Notes: generated from the letters alone by a model not told the origin. A stretch of DNA of 44,656 nt from Planctomycetales bacterium (GCA_016235885.1 JACRIH010000490.1:1-44656), one strand, 5' to 3'. Shown: positions 1 through 7,239, counted from the first letter of the stretch. A program made the numbers and translations.

Positions 1-1
1 G

Positions 2-46
2 GCCGAGTCGCTCCGCGACTCGGCGGCCGGGTCACGGAGTGACCCG
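2..46. repeat. Two adjacent short hairpins downstream of the first gene
   Basis: Positions 2-24 form a hairpin with 9-base arms (GCCGAGTCG and its complement) around a 5-base loop. Positions 28-46 form a second with 8-base arms (CGGGTCAC / GTGACCCG). The second matches a hairpin at 37007-37025, so this is a dispersed repeat and not a private terminator. It lies just past the stop of the minus-strand gene ending at 72 and could still help end transcription. There is no U-run. Confidence 0.6.
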
Positions 47-71
47 ACCACAAATGGCACGACCGCCGCGG

Positions 72-1193
72 TCACTCGGGTTCGCCTGGCTCCGTCTCGA
101 CTGGTTGCGGCATTTTTGTCCCGATGTGCCAGGCGACTCGGCCGAGCAACCTCGCGTAGATCAGGCAGACGGCGGCCAGCAACGGCCCGTGCAGCAGCAT
201 CGTCAGGACGGGAGCGAGTCTCAAACCAAAGAACAAGACGAGAGGTCCGAGCCACGTTGCTCCCAACACTTGGCCGCTTTCGTCAGGCCAGCACACGAGC
301 CCCAGTCCGAAAACGAGTGGTCCGAGCCACATTGCACCGAGCAGCGCGGATTCGTAGTAGAACGCCAGCCAGCACCACCAGCACGTCACCAGGCTGCGGA
401 CAATCGGCCACGAGAGGGGCATCCACGGCGATATTGAAGTGACCGACGACAGCAGACAAACGGGAAACACGATCCAGACGGAAGCCGCCGTCGCCAAACC
501 GGAGAAGCCGGGGACTCCACCGAGCAGCCGGTCGATCGCATATCCGGGGGCGCTCGCCAGGCATGCGAGGTAAATGATGTAGAAAAACTGTCCGGCCCAG
601 TCGCGCCAGTACGGATCGGGCCATTCGAGGACGCGTTGATTGCCCGCTGCGGTATCTTCCAAAACGCGCAGACAACACGACACCGCGTACGAGCCGGTCC
701 ACACCAAAAGCCAGATCATCGGCAGGGCCATGAAGACCATCACCAGCCACGTCCCGATGCCACTGCTACCCGTCAGCACCACGGCCAGCGTCGGGATAAC
801 GCCGACCGCTGCGAATCCGCACGACAGGAAAATCCACCGCAGGATCGCATCGCAATGCCACGGATACGTGAAGACACCGTCAATCAGGAACCATCGTGGA
901 GTTGGCGGTGGGAGCGGTTCGCGTTTGATTTCCGCACGCACTTCGAAATACCGAGTGGACGGTTTGGCGATTTCGGCGGGAGCCGAGACCGAGTAATCGC
1001 CAACTTCCTCTGGCGTGGGATAACTACGGCGTGTCGCTTCGATCTCGGCGAGGACCTCGTCGATTGTCGGCACCGGAATCATCACGCCGCAGTCCGGACA
1101 GATCACCGTCTTCCCCGCGTGCTTCGACGGAGGATGAAACCGCGCGTGGCACGTCGAACAGACGACGGTGATGTATTCGGGGATGTCAGGCAC
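72..1193 (-). CDS. Zinc-ribbon polytopic membrane protein, function unknown
   Basis: A protein of about 373 residues. The N-terminus has a CxxC pair (CSTC) and, about 20 residues later, a second (CPDC), the layout of a small zinc ribbon. A Pro-rich linker follows, then about seven or eight hydrophobic segments. Two neighbouring membrane segments are near-copies (LLGAMWLGPLVFGLGL and VLGATWLGPLVLFFGL), which indicates an internal tandem duplication of about 75 bases near 222-345. I do not recognise a named family. Zinc ribbon plus membrane domain is common in planctomycete hypothetical proteins. The longest ORF starts at 1259, but its first 22 codons lie in a 20-base inverted repeat (1204-1281). 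I therefore place the start at the GTG at 1193, without a convincing Shine-Dalgarno. The PEGA lipoprotein gene lies upstream in the same direction. Confidence 0.75.
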   Translation of the reverse strand: MPDIPEYITVVCSTCHARFHPPSKHAGKTVICPDCGVMIPVPTIDEVLAEIEATRRSYPTPEEVGDYSVSAPAEIAKPSTRYFEVRAEIKREPLPPPTPRWFLIDGVFTYPWHCDAILRWIFLSCGFAAVGVIPTLAVVLTGSSGIGTWLVMVFMALPMIWLLVWTGSYAVSCCLRVLEDTAAGNQRVLEWPDPYWRDWAGQFFYIIYLACLASAPGYAIDRLLGGVPGFSGLATAASVWIVFPVCLLSSVTSISPWMPLSWPIVRSLVTCWWCWLAFYYESALLGAMWLGPLVFGLGLVCWPDESGQVLGATWLGPLVLFFGLRLAPVLTMLLHGPLLAAVCLIYARLLGRVAWHIGTKMPQPVETEPGEPE

Positions 1194-1203
1194 GAGGGTG
1201 AGT

Positions 1204-1281
1204 GGTGGACGGTGGTTGGTGAACGGTGGACGGAACGCGACCCAGTATCCTCTGTTCACCCTTCACCAACCACCGTCCACC
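1204..1281. repeat. Perfect 20-base inverted repeat
   Basis: The arms at 1204-1223 and 1262-1281 are perfect reverse complements (GGTGGACGGTGGTTGGTGAA and its complement), separated by 38 bases. The loop contains a further partial copy (CGGTGGACGG). It sits between two minus-strand genes, 5 bases past the stop of the PEGA lipoprotein gene, so it may act as an attenuator or terminator between them. Confidence 0.75.
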
Positions 1282-1285
1282 GACG

Positions 1286-1690
1286 TCACGGCAGCAGCCC
1301 TTCCGAGCGCAGGCCGTTGGCCCGGTCGAGAAGTTCCTGGCTCGGCACGAGCATCTGCGGCTGGAGTTGGAACACGAAGTTGCGGCGGTCGCGAATCTTC
1401 CCCGGGCCGAAATTGTCGGTGACGAATTCCAGCGGGAAGACCTGATACCACGGCGTTTGAAGCGGCAGCGGGGCGACGAGCGTTTCGTAGCCATCTTTCA
1501 TCAGCGTGACTTCGCGCGTGCCGTAGTAAATGAAGTCCACGGCCATCGGCGTGTACCCCGCTTCCTTGCCGTCCAGCAGCACGAGCGCCCCCGGCGGATC
1601 GGAGCGGATCGCCACCCGGCGATGCACGCAACCGCTCAGCGTGCCCACCAGCACGACGGCGAAACAAAGAGTGCGAAGAATCGACAGCAT
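1286..1690 (-). CDS. PEGA-domain lipoprotein
   Basis: About 134 residues. The ATG at 1690 begins a clear lipoprotein signal: a hydrophobic run (LCFAVVLVGTLSGC) ending in the lipobox LSGC, so the mature protein should be anchored by its N-terminal Cys. It is followed by a PEGA-type beta module (VAIRSDPPGALVLLDGKEAG, then a conserved TP and a YxxxxVTL strand). PEGA modules are extracytoplasmic beta domains often linked to envelope or surface-layer proteins. The longer ORF from 1816 adds an Arg-rich segment ahead of the signal peptide and is rejected. It is divergent from the PP2C gene, with about 210 bases between the two starts that must hold both promoters. No clear promoter was picked out. 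Confidence 0.8.
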   Translation of the reverse strand: MLSILRTLCFAVVLVGTLSGCVHRRVAIRSDPPGALVLLDGKEAGYTPMAVDFIYYGTREVTLMKDGYETLVAPLPLQTPWYQVFPLEFVTDNFGPGKIRDRRNFVFQLQPQMLVPSQELLDRANGLRSEGLLP

Positions 1691-1901
1691 GTCGAGAACG
1701 GCGATGTCCGTGGAGATGATTGACAGACTCAGCCTGAACCACCGGCGACCGCAATCCGCCGCCAAAAGTCGAGACGAGCCGATCCGAAAGGGGCGGGATT
1801 CTAGCCCCGTCTCCAAAACCCGCCAAGGCCAGATCGGGCGGTTCTTTGCTTCAATCTCAGTGGGCGGTTAGGATGTTCATGCCCTCGCTTTCACAGGGGA
1901 A

Positions 1902-3218
1902 GTGACCCATCCCGCAGACGCGCTCTCATCCATGTATTGGGAACAAAAGGTCGAATACGCCGCCCTGTCAGACATTGGGTTCCGCCGTCGGAACAACCAA
2001 GATTCTTACGTCATTCAGAAGGCACCAGACCGGGAATTCTGGGACGAGCACGGGCACTTGTTTCTCGTCGCGGACGGCATGGGAGGCCATGCGGTTGGCG
2101 AACTGGCGAGCAAGCTGGCGGCCGATACCGTGCCGCTGACATTTCAGAAGCAACGCGATCTCGAACTCCCCGCCGCGCTCCGTGCATCTCTGGAAGTTGC
2201 CAACAACACGATCTACGAACGCGGCCGGCAAAACCGTGACTTCCTCCGCATGGGGACGACCTGCACCACACTCGTCCTGTCCTCGCAGGGGGCGATTGTC
2301 GCTCACGTGGGAGACAGTCGTGCCTACCGCATCCGGGGCGACGTCATCGAGCAGATCACATTCGATCACAGTTTGCAGTGGGAACTGATCCGGCAGGGAG
2401 TCATGTCGCCAGCGGAGGTGTATGAACGCGAGCCGCGGAACGTGATCACCCGCTGCCTCGGCCCCGAACCGCGAGTGGACGTGGACACGGAAGGGCCGTT
2501 TCCTGTGCAGCCGGGTGACGTCTATGTTCTGTGCAGCGACGGATTGCACGGACTGGTTTCGGACGCAGAGATTGGCATGATCGGCCGCGAGCTTGGCCCC
2601 GCCGATGCGTGTCAACTCCTCGTCGATCTGGCGAACGTTCGCGGCGGCAACGACAACATCACCGTGGTCGTGGTCAAAGCCGGGCCGCTGCCGAATGGAT
2701 TCGCATCCCTGTCAACCGTCGAGATCGTGCTGCCGCCGCAGGGGCTCGGCTGGGGTTGGTTGATCGCCGCGTGGATGGAAGGGATTGCGATCTGCCTCGG
2801 GATGGCGCTGTCGTTGCTCGACCATCAATTGGAAGGGGCATTCGTGTTGGGACTCGGAATCATTGGGATGGGAGCGTTGATTCTCGCCGGGATGCGGATG
2901 CAACGGGAAGAAAAGACTCCGGACGCGCCGCCTCCCGATTCTCAGAGTAATTCGCCGTATCGCACTGCACCGGCCGGCCTGACGCGAAGTTTCCTGAGCA
3001 GTCTGGAGAAGTACGAGTACGATCTGCAACGAACCGCGATGGAAGAAGAATGGTCGATCGACTGGGTCGAGCACGGGGAACACAGCAAAGCTGCAAAGGT
3101 GGCTCTGTCGGAACAGCGCTGGAACGCCGCTTTGCGTTCACTAGGGAAGGCCATTCACGCATTGCTGATCGGCCTGCAACTCGCCCGCAGACCGCAGGGC
3201 CGCAAGCCGGGTGGGTAG
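1902..3218 (+). CDS. PP2C-family serine/threonine protein phosphatase with C-terminal membrane segments
   Basis: Removes phosphate from Ser/Thr in a metal-dependent reaction. The PP2C motifs appear in order over residues ~12-255: SDIGFRRRNNQD, VADGMGGHAVGELAS with the metal-binding Asp, GTTCTTLVL, VAHVGDSRAYR, the DHS segment, CSDGLHGLVSD, and GGNDNITVVVV with the last metal-binding Asp. Two hydrophobic segments at ~285-335 should anchor it in the membrane, followed by a ~100-residue cytoplasmic tail of unknown role. The start is either the GTG at 1902, with GGGGAA just upstream, or the ATG at 1932. No Ser/Thr kinase gene lies nearby, so its partner is elsewhere. Planctomycetes encode many Hanks-type kinases. 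Confidence 0.9.
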   Translation: MTHPADALSSMYWEQKVEYAALSDIGFRRRNNQDSYVIQKAPDREFWDEHGHLFLVADGMGGHAVGELASKLAADTVPLTFQKQRDLELPAALRASLEVANNTIYERGRQNRDFLRMGTTCTTLVLSSQGAIVAHVGDSRAYRIRGDVIEQITFDHSLQWELIRQGVMSPAEVYEREPRNVITRCLGPEPRVDVDTEGPFPVQPGDVYVLCSDGLHGLVSDAEIGMIGRELGPADACQLLVDLANVRGGNDNITVVVVKAGPLPNGFASLSTVEIVLPPQGLGWGWLIAAWMEGIAICLGMALSLLDHQLEGAFVLGLGIIGMGALILAGMRMQREEKTPDAPPPDSQSNSPYRTAPAGLTRSFLSSLEKYEYDLQRTAMEEEWSIDWVEHGEHSKAAKVALSEQRWNAALRSLGKAIHALLIGLQLARRPQGRKPGG

Positions 3219-3404
3219 GAACTGTGAAGTATTATTCCTCACGCGGTCATGAATCAGACAGGCGAGCGGGACGGCGTTAGCCCCCCGGTCTGGCAACGCG
3301 ATCACAGATGGATGCGGATTGCTTCGCGCGGATTGGTGTGGTATCTGTGGCATCACCAGTCACACGTCCGCGCCCGCTTTGCAGTTCTTCGGGATCACGT
3401 TTTC

Positions 3405-4070
3405 ATGACCATCTGTGCCCGCTCAAGTCACCGCACAACGCGCTGCTGGGTGTGCATCGTTCTGGCCGTTCTACTGTGGATCGCGCTGGGAGGTGGCGGT
3501 GTCATGCGGTGTGGCACGGCGGACGATGCACCGGTGGACGCGGGCAAGTCCACGAACGAAGTGCGATCGTTTGGCGACCTGCAACTGGGAGACCGTGTTC
3601 CGTCGTTCTACGTCCGAGCCGTCACCGGACCGCACGCGAATAAATCGGTGTGCTACGTCTGCCGGTATCTGGATCGCCCCGTGGCGATGATCGTCGTGCG
3701 ATCGTTCTCGCCCGGACTGACCGAATTGCTCCGGGGCATCGACACCGTCGTGGACGAAAGCCGCTCGGTCGGTCTCCGCAGTTTTGTCGTCTTCGTCGCT
3801 CCGACGAACCCGCCCGATGCCGACTCCAGAACTCTGTCCGCTCGCGTGCAGACACTGGGCTTCGACGAAAAGTTGTCGATCCCACTGACAGTCGCCGCCG
3901 CGTTCGATGACGCAGCGACCCGCCCCGGCAGCCGGCCCGCCGACGTGACGGTCGTCCTGTATCGCCGTCAGCAGGTCGTCACCACCGTTGGCATGCGCCG
4001 TGACGATCTGACCAAACCCAAGATCCGCGACCTGCTCGAACGCCTGCGCCGCCTGCCGGACGAACCGTAG
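3405..4070 (+). CDS. Membrane-anchored thioredoxin-fold-like protein (CYVCxY family)
   Basis: About 221 residues. An N-terminal hydrophobic segment (CWVCIVLAVLLWIALGGGG) should act as signal or anchor. After it comes LGDRVPSFYVRAVTG, then CYVCRYLDRPVAMIVVRSF. This resembles a planctomycete group of redoxin-like proteins in which C-x-x-C is followed by a strand (RPV) and an LxxLLxxID helix. The CxxC could be redox active or bind metal. The downstream strand/helix pattern (SFVVFVAPTNPPD, VTVVLYRRQQVV) fits a thioredoxin fold. The longest ORF starts at 3249, but its first part looks like intergenic repeat, so I chose the ATG at 3405. The stop lies 10 bases before the first attC-like site of the island. 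Confidence 0.65.
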   Translation: MTICARSSHRTTRCWVCIVLAVLLWIALGGGGVMRCGTADDAPVDAGKSTNEVRSFGDLQLGDRVPSFYVRAVTGPHANKSVCYVCRYLDRPVAMIVVRSFSPGLTELLRGIDTVVDESRSVGLRSFVVFVAPTNPPDADSRTLSARVQTLGFDEKLSIPLTVAAAFDDAATRPGSRPADVTVVLYRRQQVVTTVGMRRDDLTKPKIRDLLERLRRLPDEP

Positions 4071-4080
4071 GCGCGAAACG

Positions 4081-4205
4081 CTCCGACGCCAAAGCTCAGC
4101 AGCGCCTGGGCCGGTCATGACATCGACGGTGTCCCTTTTCAGAGTGTTGACTCTCCGAGGATTGCCGCCACGCTTCTACCGCTGGTGCTGAAGCCGTGCG
4201 CGGAC
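4081..4205 (-). other. attC-like site a (degenerate), end of the AlkD cassette
   Basis: On the minus strand the left half reads GTCCGCGCACGGCTTCAGCA and the right half GCTGCTGAGCTTTGGCGTC, ending GTCGGAG. The right half shares the 13-base core GCTGCTGAGCTTT with sites b and c. The outer AAC/GTT boxes are degraded (CGC and GTC), so it is probably inactive. It starts 51 bases after the AlkD stop. Confidence 0.4.
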
Positions 4206-4256
4206 ACTTTGTGCGCGGTCATCATGAATCCTCTTCCGTGGGCCTCGACAGTCCGA

Positions 4257-4961
4257 TCAACACTTCGGCGACTTGCGCTTCTTGCCGATCGCGCTGCGAC
4301 CTTCGAATTTTTTGATGTGATCGGGCGCGAACGGGATCTTGCACGCTCCGACCAGGTCGACGGCGACCTTGCCGATGCCGTGTGCCGTATCGACTGCGAG
4401 TTTGTGGAGCGGTTTGACGTAGCAGGCGACAGCAATGACGAAGCCGTTCATCACGTACTTGACGCGATTGGGTTGCTGGTGAATCGTCTTCGCCACGCGC
4501 TGCAGGAGCGACTTGATCTCGGCCAGGTCGAGGTCCGCGTCCTCCTTGATGGCGACGAGGCTGCCGTAAGTTCCCCAGCCGGCTGAGGCGATGGCTTCGT
4601 CCTTGGACTCCATCCACTTCAAGGCGATCTCTCGACCATGCGGACTGGCGGACGCCACCCACGGGACCGTGTACTCGGCGACCATGCCCCAGGTAGCGCC
4701 TTCGATCCACTTTTGCAGATCCTTCTTGGTCATCTTCGCGTCGTCCGCGATCAGTCCGGCGAGGTACATCGCGTCGGCGATGCCGGTGTCGTAGAGATCC
4801 AGAGCGAGCTGGTAGTCCATCTTGACGCGTTTTTGGATCTTCTTCATGTCCTCGACCTTGACGCCAAGGCACGGCTCCTGGGCGCCGTGGGTCATCCAGG
4901 TTTTCTTGGTTTGCGCGGTGCCGAGCTTCTTGAGCTCGGCGACGATGTCTTTGGCGGTCAT
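4257..4961 (-). CDS. AlkD-like DNA alkylation repair protein (HEAT-like)
   Basis: A 234-residue protein of the AlkD/DNA_alkylation family (helical HEAT-like solenoid). Members excise N3- and N7-alkylated purines without flipping the base. The sequence shows the family layout: LKKLGTAQTKKTWMTHG near the N-terminus, a conserved GVKVEDMKKIQKRVK, LALDLYDTGIADAMYLAGLIAD, and W-rich helices (WIEGATWGMVAEYTVPWVA). Catalytic residues were not assigned with certainty. The C-terminus is basic (KKRKSPKC), plausible for DNA contact. The start is supported by GGGAG eight bases upstream of the ATG. It follows an AHSA1 remnant and precedes attC-like site a. A second AlkD-like gene (9126-9890) lies in the same island. 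Confidence 0.8.
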   Translation of the reverse strand: MTAKDIVAELKKLGTAQTKKTWMTHGAQEPCLGVKVEDMKKIQKRVKMDYQLALDLYDTGIADAMYLAGLIADDAKMTKKDLQKWIEGATWGMVAEYTVPWVASASPHGREIALKWMESKDEAIASAGWGTYGSLVAIKEDADLDLAEIKSLLQRVAKTIHQQPNRVKYVMNGFVIAVACYVKPLHKLAVDTAHGIGKVAVDLVGACKIPFAPDHIKKFEGRSAIGKKRKSPKC

Positions 4962-5007
4962 TTGTTTTCTCCCGTAAGTTGCATGCTACACGCAATCGGC
5001 TCTTCGT

Positions 5008-5163
5008 TTAAGCTTTGAGTATTCTCGTCCAGCCAAATTCCGCCCCGCGGGATCGCCTGATCGCTCCACGGCTGGGAGAGGTCGAAACCGGAGTGCTTGA
5101 AAACGAGGCGCGTGCCGTCGCCGTCAGGTTCGAGTCGGAAGGACACCCGCCTCAGCTCACCGC
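5008..5163 (-). pseudogene. AHSA1/SRPBCC gene remnant, 5' truncated and frameshifted
   Basis: The minus strand reads VSFRLEPDGDGTRLVFKHSG then FDLSQPWSDQAI, the C-terminal strand region of an AHSA1 (Aha1/SRPBCC) domain. After IPRGG the frame must shift, and the shifted frame gives EFGWTRILKA and a stop at 5008, the normal ending of this family (RGxEFGWxxxL). So both the N-terminal ~100 residues and the reading frame are lost. Its 5' end abuts the stop of the DUF1801 gene directly. Such genes often lie beside DUF1801, VOC and DHFR-like genes in soil bacteria. Confidence 0.65.
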
Positions 5164-5649
5164 TTTCTTCACGAGCGCGCCGATCCTTGCCTCTGCGGCA
5201 GCAGTCAACTCCTTGAGCGCGAAGGCGGTCGGCCACAGGGCGCCGTCGTCGAGGTTCGCATCGTGCATGAAGCCGAACGTCGCGTACCTTGTCTTGAATT
5301 TCGCCGCGCTTTGGAAGAAGCAGACGACCTTGCCATCCTTGGCATACGCGGGCATCCCGTACCAGGTTTTCGGCGAGAGAGCTGGCGCGCTGGCTTTGAT
5401 GATCGCGTGGAGCCGCTCGCCCAGGCCGCGATCCGGTTCCGGCATAGCGGCAATCGCCGTGAGCACGGCGCTTTCCCCGGCCGCCTTGTCCTTGTTCGCA
5501 CGCGCCTCCGCCTTCAGCTCTTGGGCGCGCTCCTTCATTGCGGCTCGTTCATCGTCCGTGAATCCCTTGACCTTCTTGTTGCTCGCAGTGGTGCTCTTGG
5601 CGGGCTTCTTGGCGACTTTCATCGACTTCTTGGACGTCTTGTCGGCCAT
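5152..5649 (-). CDS. DUF1801/YdhG-like protein with a histone-like basic tail
   Basis: About 165 residues. The first ~35 are rich in Lys, Ala and Thr ([20 protein letters not shown]), like a small nucleic-acid-binding tail. The rest matches the DUF1801/YdhG type: [40 protein letters not shown], and [21 protein letters not shown]. The biochemical role of the family is not settled; some members are annotated as iron chaperone-like (frataxin fold). The start at 5649 is chosen because GGAG lies nine bases upstream and the longer ORF runs back into a repeat. Only ~54 bases separate it from the hairpin at 5704-5781, so its original promoter may be gone. Confidence 0.75.
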   Translation of the reverse strand: MADKTSKKSMKVAKKPAKSTTASNKKVKGFTDDERAAMKERAQELKAEARANKDKAAGESAVLTAIAAMPEPDRGLGERLHAIIKASAPALSPKTWYGMPAYAKDGKVVCFFQSAAKFKTRYATFGFMHDANLDDGALWPTAFALKELTAAAEARIGALVKKAVS

Positions 5650-5703
5650 TGTGTGGACTCCAGGAGGATATAAACCGCAGACTGCATTCAGGACATCGAG
5701 AAG

Positions 5704-5781
5704 TTGAAACACAGAGGTACAGAGAACCACAGAGTGAACGAGGAAGCCAATCTCTGTGTCCTCTGTACCTCTGTGTTTCAA
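5704..5781. repeat. Left ACACAGAGG hairpin
   Basis: The arms at 5704-5724 and 5761-5781 are perfect 21-base reverse complements (core AACACAGAGGTACAGAG), extended inward by an imperfect stem. It is the same family as 6208-6302. It lies between the GxxExxY stop and the DUF1801 5' region. Confidence 0.85.
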
Positions 5782-5795
5782 ACTCTTCCTCCCTT

Positions 5796-6173
5796 TCAAT
5801 ACCCATTCACAATCCGATGCACGCCATCGACCAGCTTCACCTCGTGAAAATTGATCAGCAACCCGAAGCGAAGGCCCAGCAACCGTAAGTGGGATAAAGT
5901 CTGTGCCTTGTCCACCGGATGAATGTCGCTCTTGGCCTTCAACTCCACGACGACTTGGCCATTGACGAGCAAGTCTGCTCGAAAGCCGCAGTCCAGCGTC
6001 ACGTCGTCGTAGATCACCGGGACTGGCTTCTCTTCCTGGACCTCGAACCCGCGCTTGCGAAGTTCATAAGCCAAACAAGCACGATACGCGGATTCCAGCA
6101 AGCCGGGGCCGAGCCGTTTGTGAACTTCGATAGCGGCACCGATGATGGCTTGCGTGATGTCATTCGTTTCCAT
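5796..6173 (-). CDS. GxxExxY-family protein (PD-(D/E)xK-like)
   Basis: A 125-residue protein. The name-giving motif is present as GLLESAY (within [19 protein letters not shown]), and the segment [20 protein letters not shown] supplies the Asp and ExK arrangement of a PD-(D/E)xK nuclease-like core. The family function is unknown; the fold suggests nuclease ancestry. The start at the ATG 6173 ([20 protein letters not shown]) matches the usual family start, and the extra 20 residues of the longest ORF come from the flanking repeat. The gene fills the space between two related hairpins and lies inside an interrupted VOC gene neighbourhood. Confidence 0.85.
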   Translation of the reverse strand: METNDITQAIIGAAIEVHKRLGPGLLESAYRACLAYELRKRGFEVQEEKPVPVIYDDVTLDCGFRADLLVNGQVVVELKAKSDIHPVDKAQTLSHLRLLGLRFGLLINFHEVKLVDGVHRIVNGY

Positions 6174-6207
6174 GCGGATGACCCTTGTTCGGAGAGAGGG
6201 AAGACGT

Positions 6208-6302
6208 TTGAAACACAGAGGCACGGAGGACACAGAGAAAGAGACGCTGAGTAGCCTATCTCCCCTTCAAAACTCTGTGCTCTCTGTGCCTCTGTGTTTC
6301 AA
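6208..6302. repeat. Right ACACAGAGG hairpin
   Basis: The arms at 6208-6237 and 6273-6302 are 30 bases long with three mismatches (core AACACAGAGGCAC). The outer end replaces the 3' half of the VOC gene. The ORF of that gene runs on through the repeat as KHRGTESTEF and stops at 6267. Confidence 0.85.
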
Positions 6303-6515
6303 GTTCCAGCCGCCCGGTTCCTGCCGGCGACCGTCGGGCAACGGACGCTTCCCCGAGCTGCCATCACCGCTGAGGAGGAGTCGCACGCCGTCCCGTACGA
6401 CCGACGTGAAGACCGGCGAGGCGTCCTGCTCCAAGGTGAAACCCAGGAGCGTCGTATAGAAACGCATCGCCGCCGGGACGTCATCAATGATGTAGCGCAC
6501 GCTGACCCTGGACAT
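6267..6515 (-). pseudogene. VOC-family gene truncated by a repeat element
   Basis: The N-terminal half is a normal glyoxalase/bleomycin-resistance (VOC) module: VSVRYIIDDVPAAMRFYTTL, LGFTLE, RLLLSGDG, DGRRQEPGGWN. Family members run to about 120-130 residues with a second beta-alpha-beta unit after GGWN. Here homology stops at about residue 71, and the frame continues into the hairpin (KHRGTESTEF). The missing half was not found on the far side of the inserted element, between 5650 and 5703. The start at ATG 6515 has GAGGA upstream and lies about 40 bases after the edge of attC-like site b, a cassette-like spacing. Probably non-functional. Confidence 0.7.
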
Positions 6516-6552
6516 CACGGCTTCCTCGTCACAATGGGCATTTGGTCAAGCG

Positions 6553-6648
6553 GTCGAACGACAAAGCTCAGCAGCGGCGGGGCCGAGTGAATTGAAAACT
6601 TCAGAAAGCCTATGTGCCCCCGCCATCTGCTGCAGCGCCTCGTTCGGC
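6553..6648 (-). other. attC-like site b
   Basis: On the minus strand: GCCGAAC, a spacer GAGGC, GCTGCAGCAG, a GC-rich stem, then CTGCTGAGC, TTTGTC, GTTCGAC. The two halves pair as an imperfect hairpin with single unpaired bases, as in attC sites with R''-L'' and L'-R' boxes. The last 12 codons plus stop of the VOC gene (6610-7047) lie inside it, starting exactly at GCCGAAC. Length 96 bases. Confidence 0.6.
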
Positions 6649-7047
6649 TGGCTTCGATTCCTTCTCATGTTTCGGAATATCGTATGTGGTTATTTCAAGC
6701 AGAAAGCCATCGGGATCGGAGAAGTAGACCGAGTGCGCAATCTCGTGGTCCCGAAACTGAAACGCGACACCTCGCGCTTGAAGTTCGGTCTGTGCAGATC
6801 TGAAGTCCGCGTATGTGGTGGCTCGCAAGGCAAGGTGCCAAGCTTGCCCATTTGCTAAAGGCGGCTGGTTTTCCTTCTGTGGAAACAGCGTGATAAAAGT
6901 CGAACCCAAGCGCAAGAAGATCGGACTGCTCGACTCCTGCCCTGGAAACACATGCTCGAAACCAAGAGTGCTCACATACCATTCCTTCGTCGCTTCCGGC
7001 GAGGCACATCGCAGAGCGACATGATCGATTTGCTCAAGACGCATCAT
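6610..7047 (-). CDS. VOC-family (glyoxalase/bleomycin-resistance fold) protein
   Basis: A 145-residue protein with two beta-alpha-beta-beta-beta units. The first has LEQIDHVALRC with a likely metal-binding His, the second HLALRATTYADFRSAQ, and the end has VYFSDPDGFLLEITTYD with the usual metal-binding Glu. Such proteins bind metal and act as dioxygenases, lyases or drug-binding proteins; the substrate cannot be told here. The native protein probably ends near EKESKP. The last residues (AERGAAADGGGT) are encoded by attC-like site b. The ATG is nine bases past a GTTAGGC box, so gene plus site form a complete cassette of about 0.5 kb. No Shine-Dalgarno is visible, and the next codon is also ATG. 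Confidence 0.85.
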   Translation of the reverse strand: MMRLEQIDHVALRCASPEATKEWYVSTLGFEHVFPGQESSSPIFLRLGSTFITLFPQKENQPPLANGQAWHLALRATTYADFRSAQTELQARGVAFQFRDHEIAHSVYFSDPDGFLLEITTYDIPKHEKESKPAERGAAADGGGT

Positions 7048-7055
7048 GAAATGCA

Positions 7056-7217
7056 GCCTAACAGTTAAGTGCGCCGCACGCGGCCTTTCGAGGTCGCGAT
7101 TTTGAATGCGGCGGTTGATGCAGACACCAAACTATCGCCACGACAATCACTTGCCAAGTTGTGATCGCAAGGCGCGCGTCGTGCGTGCCTCGTCTGGCGA
7201 GCCGGTGGCCGTTAGGC
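7056..7217 (-). other. attC-like site d (long)
   Basis: On the minus strand it begins GCCTAAC and ends CACTTAACTGTTAGGC. The outer boxes are perfect 7-base complements and fit the integron consensus RYYYAAC ... GTTRRRY. Inner parts (GCTCGCCAGACGAGGC against GCCGCGTGCGGCGC) pair imperfectly. At 162 bases it is longer than most described attC sites. It lies between the DHFR-like gene and the VOC gene. Confidence 0.45.
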
Positions 7218-7239
7218 CCCGGACGTTTGGTTGTGGAGC

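Larger units (their letters stand above)
5704..6302. mobile_element. Composite element: GxxExxY gene between two related hairpins
   Basis: The outer arms of the two hairpins (5704-5724 and 6282-6302) form terminal inverted repeats with 20 of 21 bases matching, beginning TTGAAACACAGAGG. They enclose a single complete gene. The right edge falls exactly where a VOC gene loses its homology. I saw no target-site duplication and no transposase, so it may be a passively moved or recombination-formed unit. Similar 'acacagagg' repeats are, to my recollection, often found next to GxxExxY genes. Confidence 0.4.

Noticed and set aside
3249-3404. Upstream extension of the thioredoxin-like protein
   Set aside because: It resembles intergenic repeat sequence, and the signal segment begins after the ATG at 3405.
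5698-6308. Target-site duplication around the GxxExxY composite element
   Set aside because: The flanks (GAGAAG and GTTCCA) do not match as a direct repeat.
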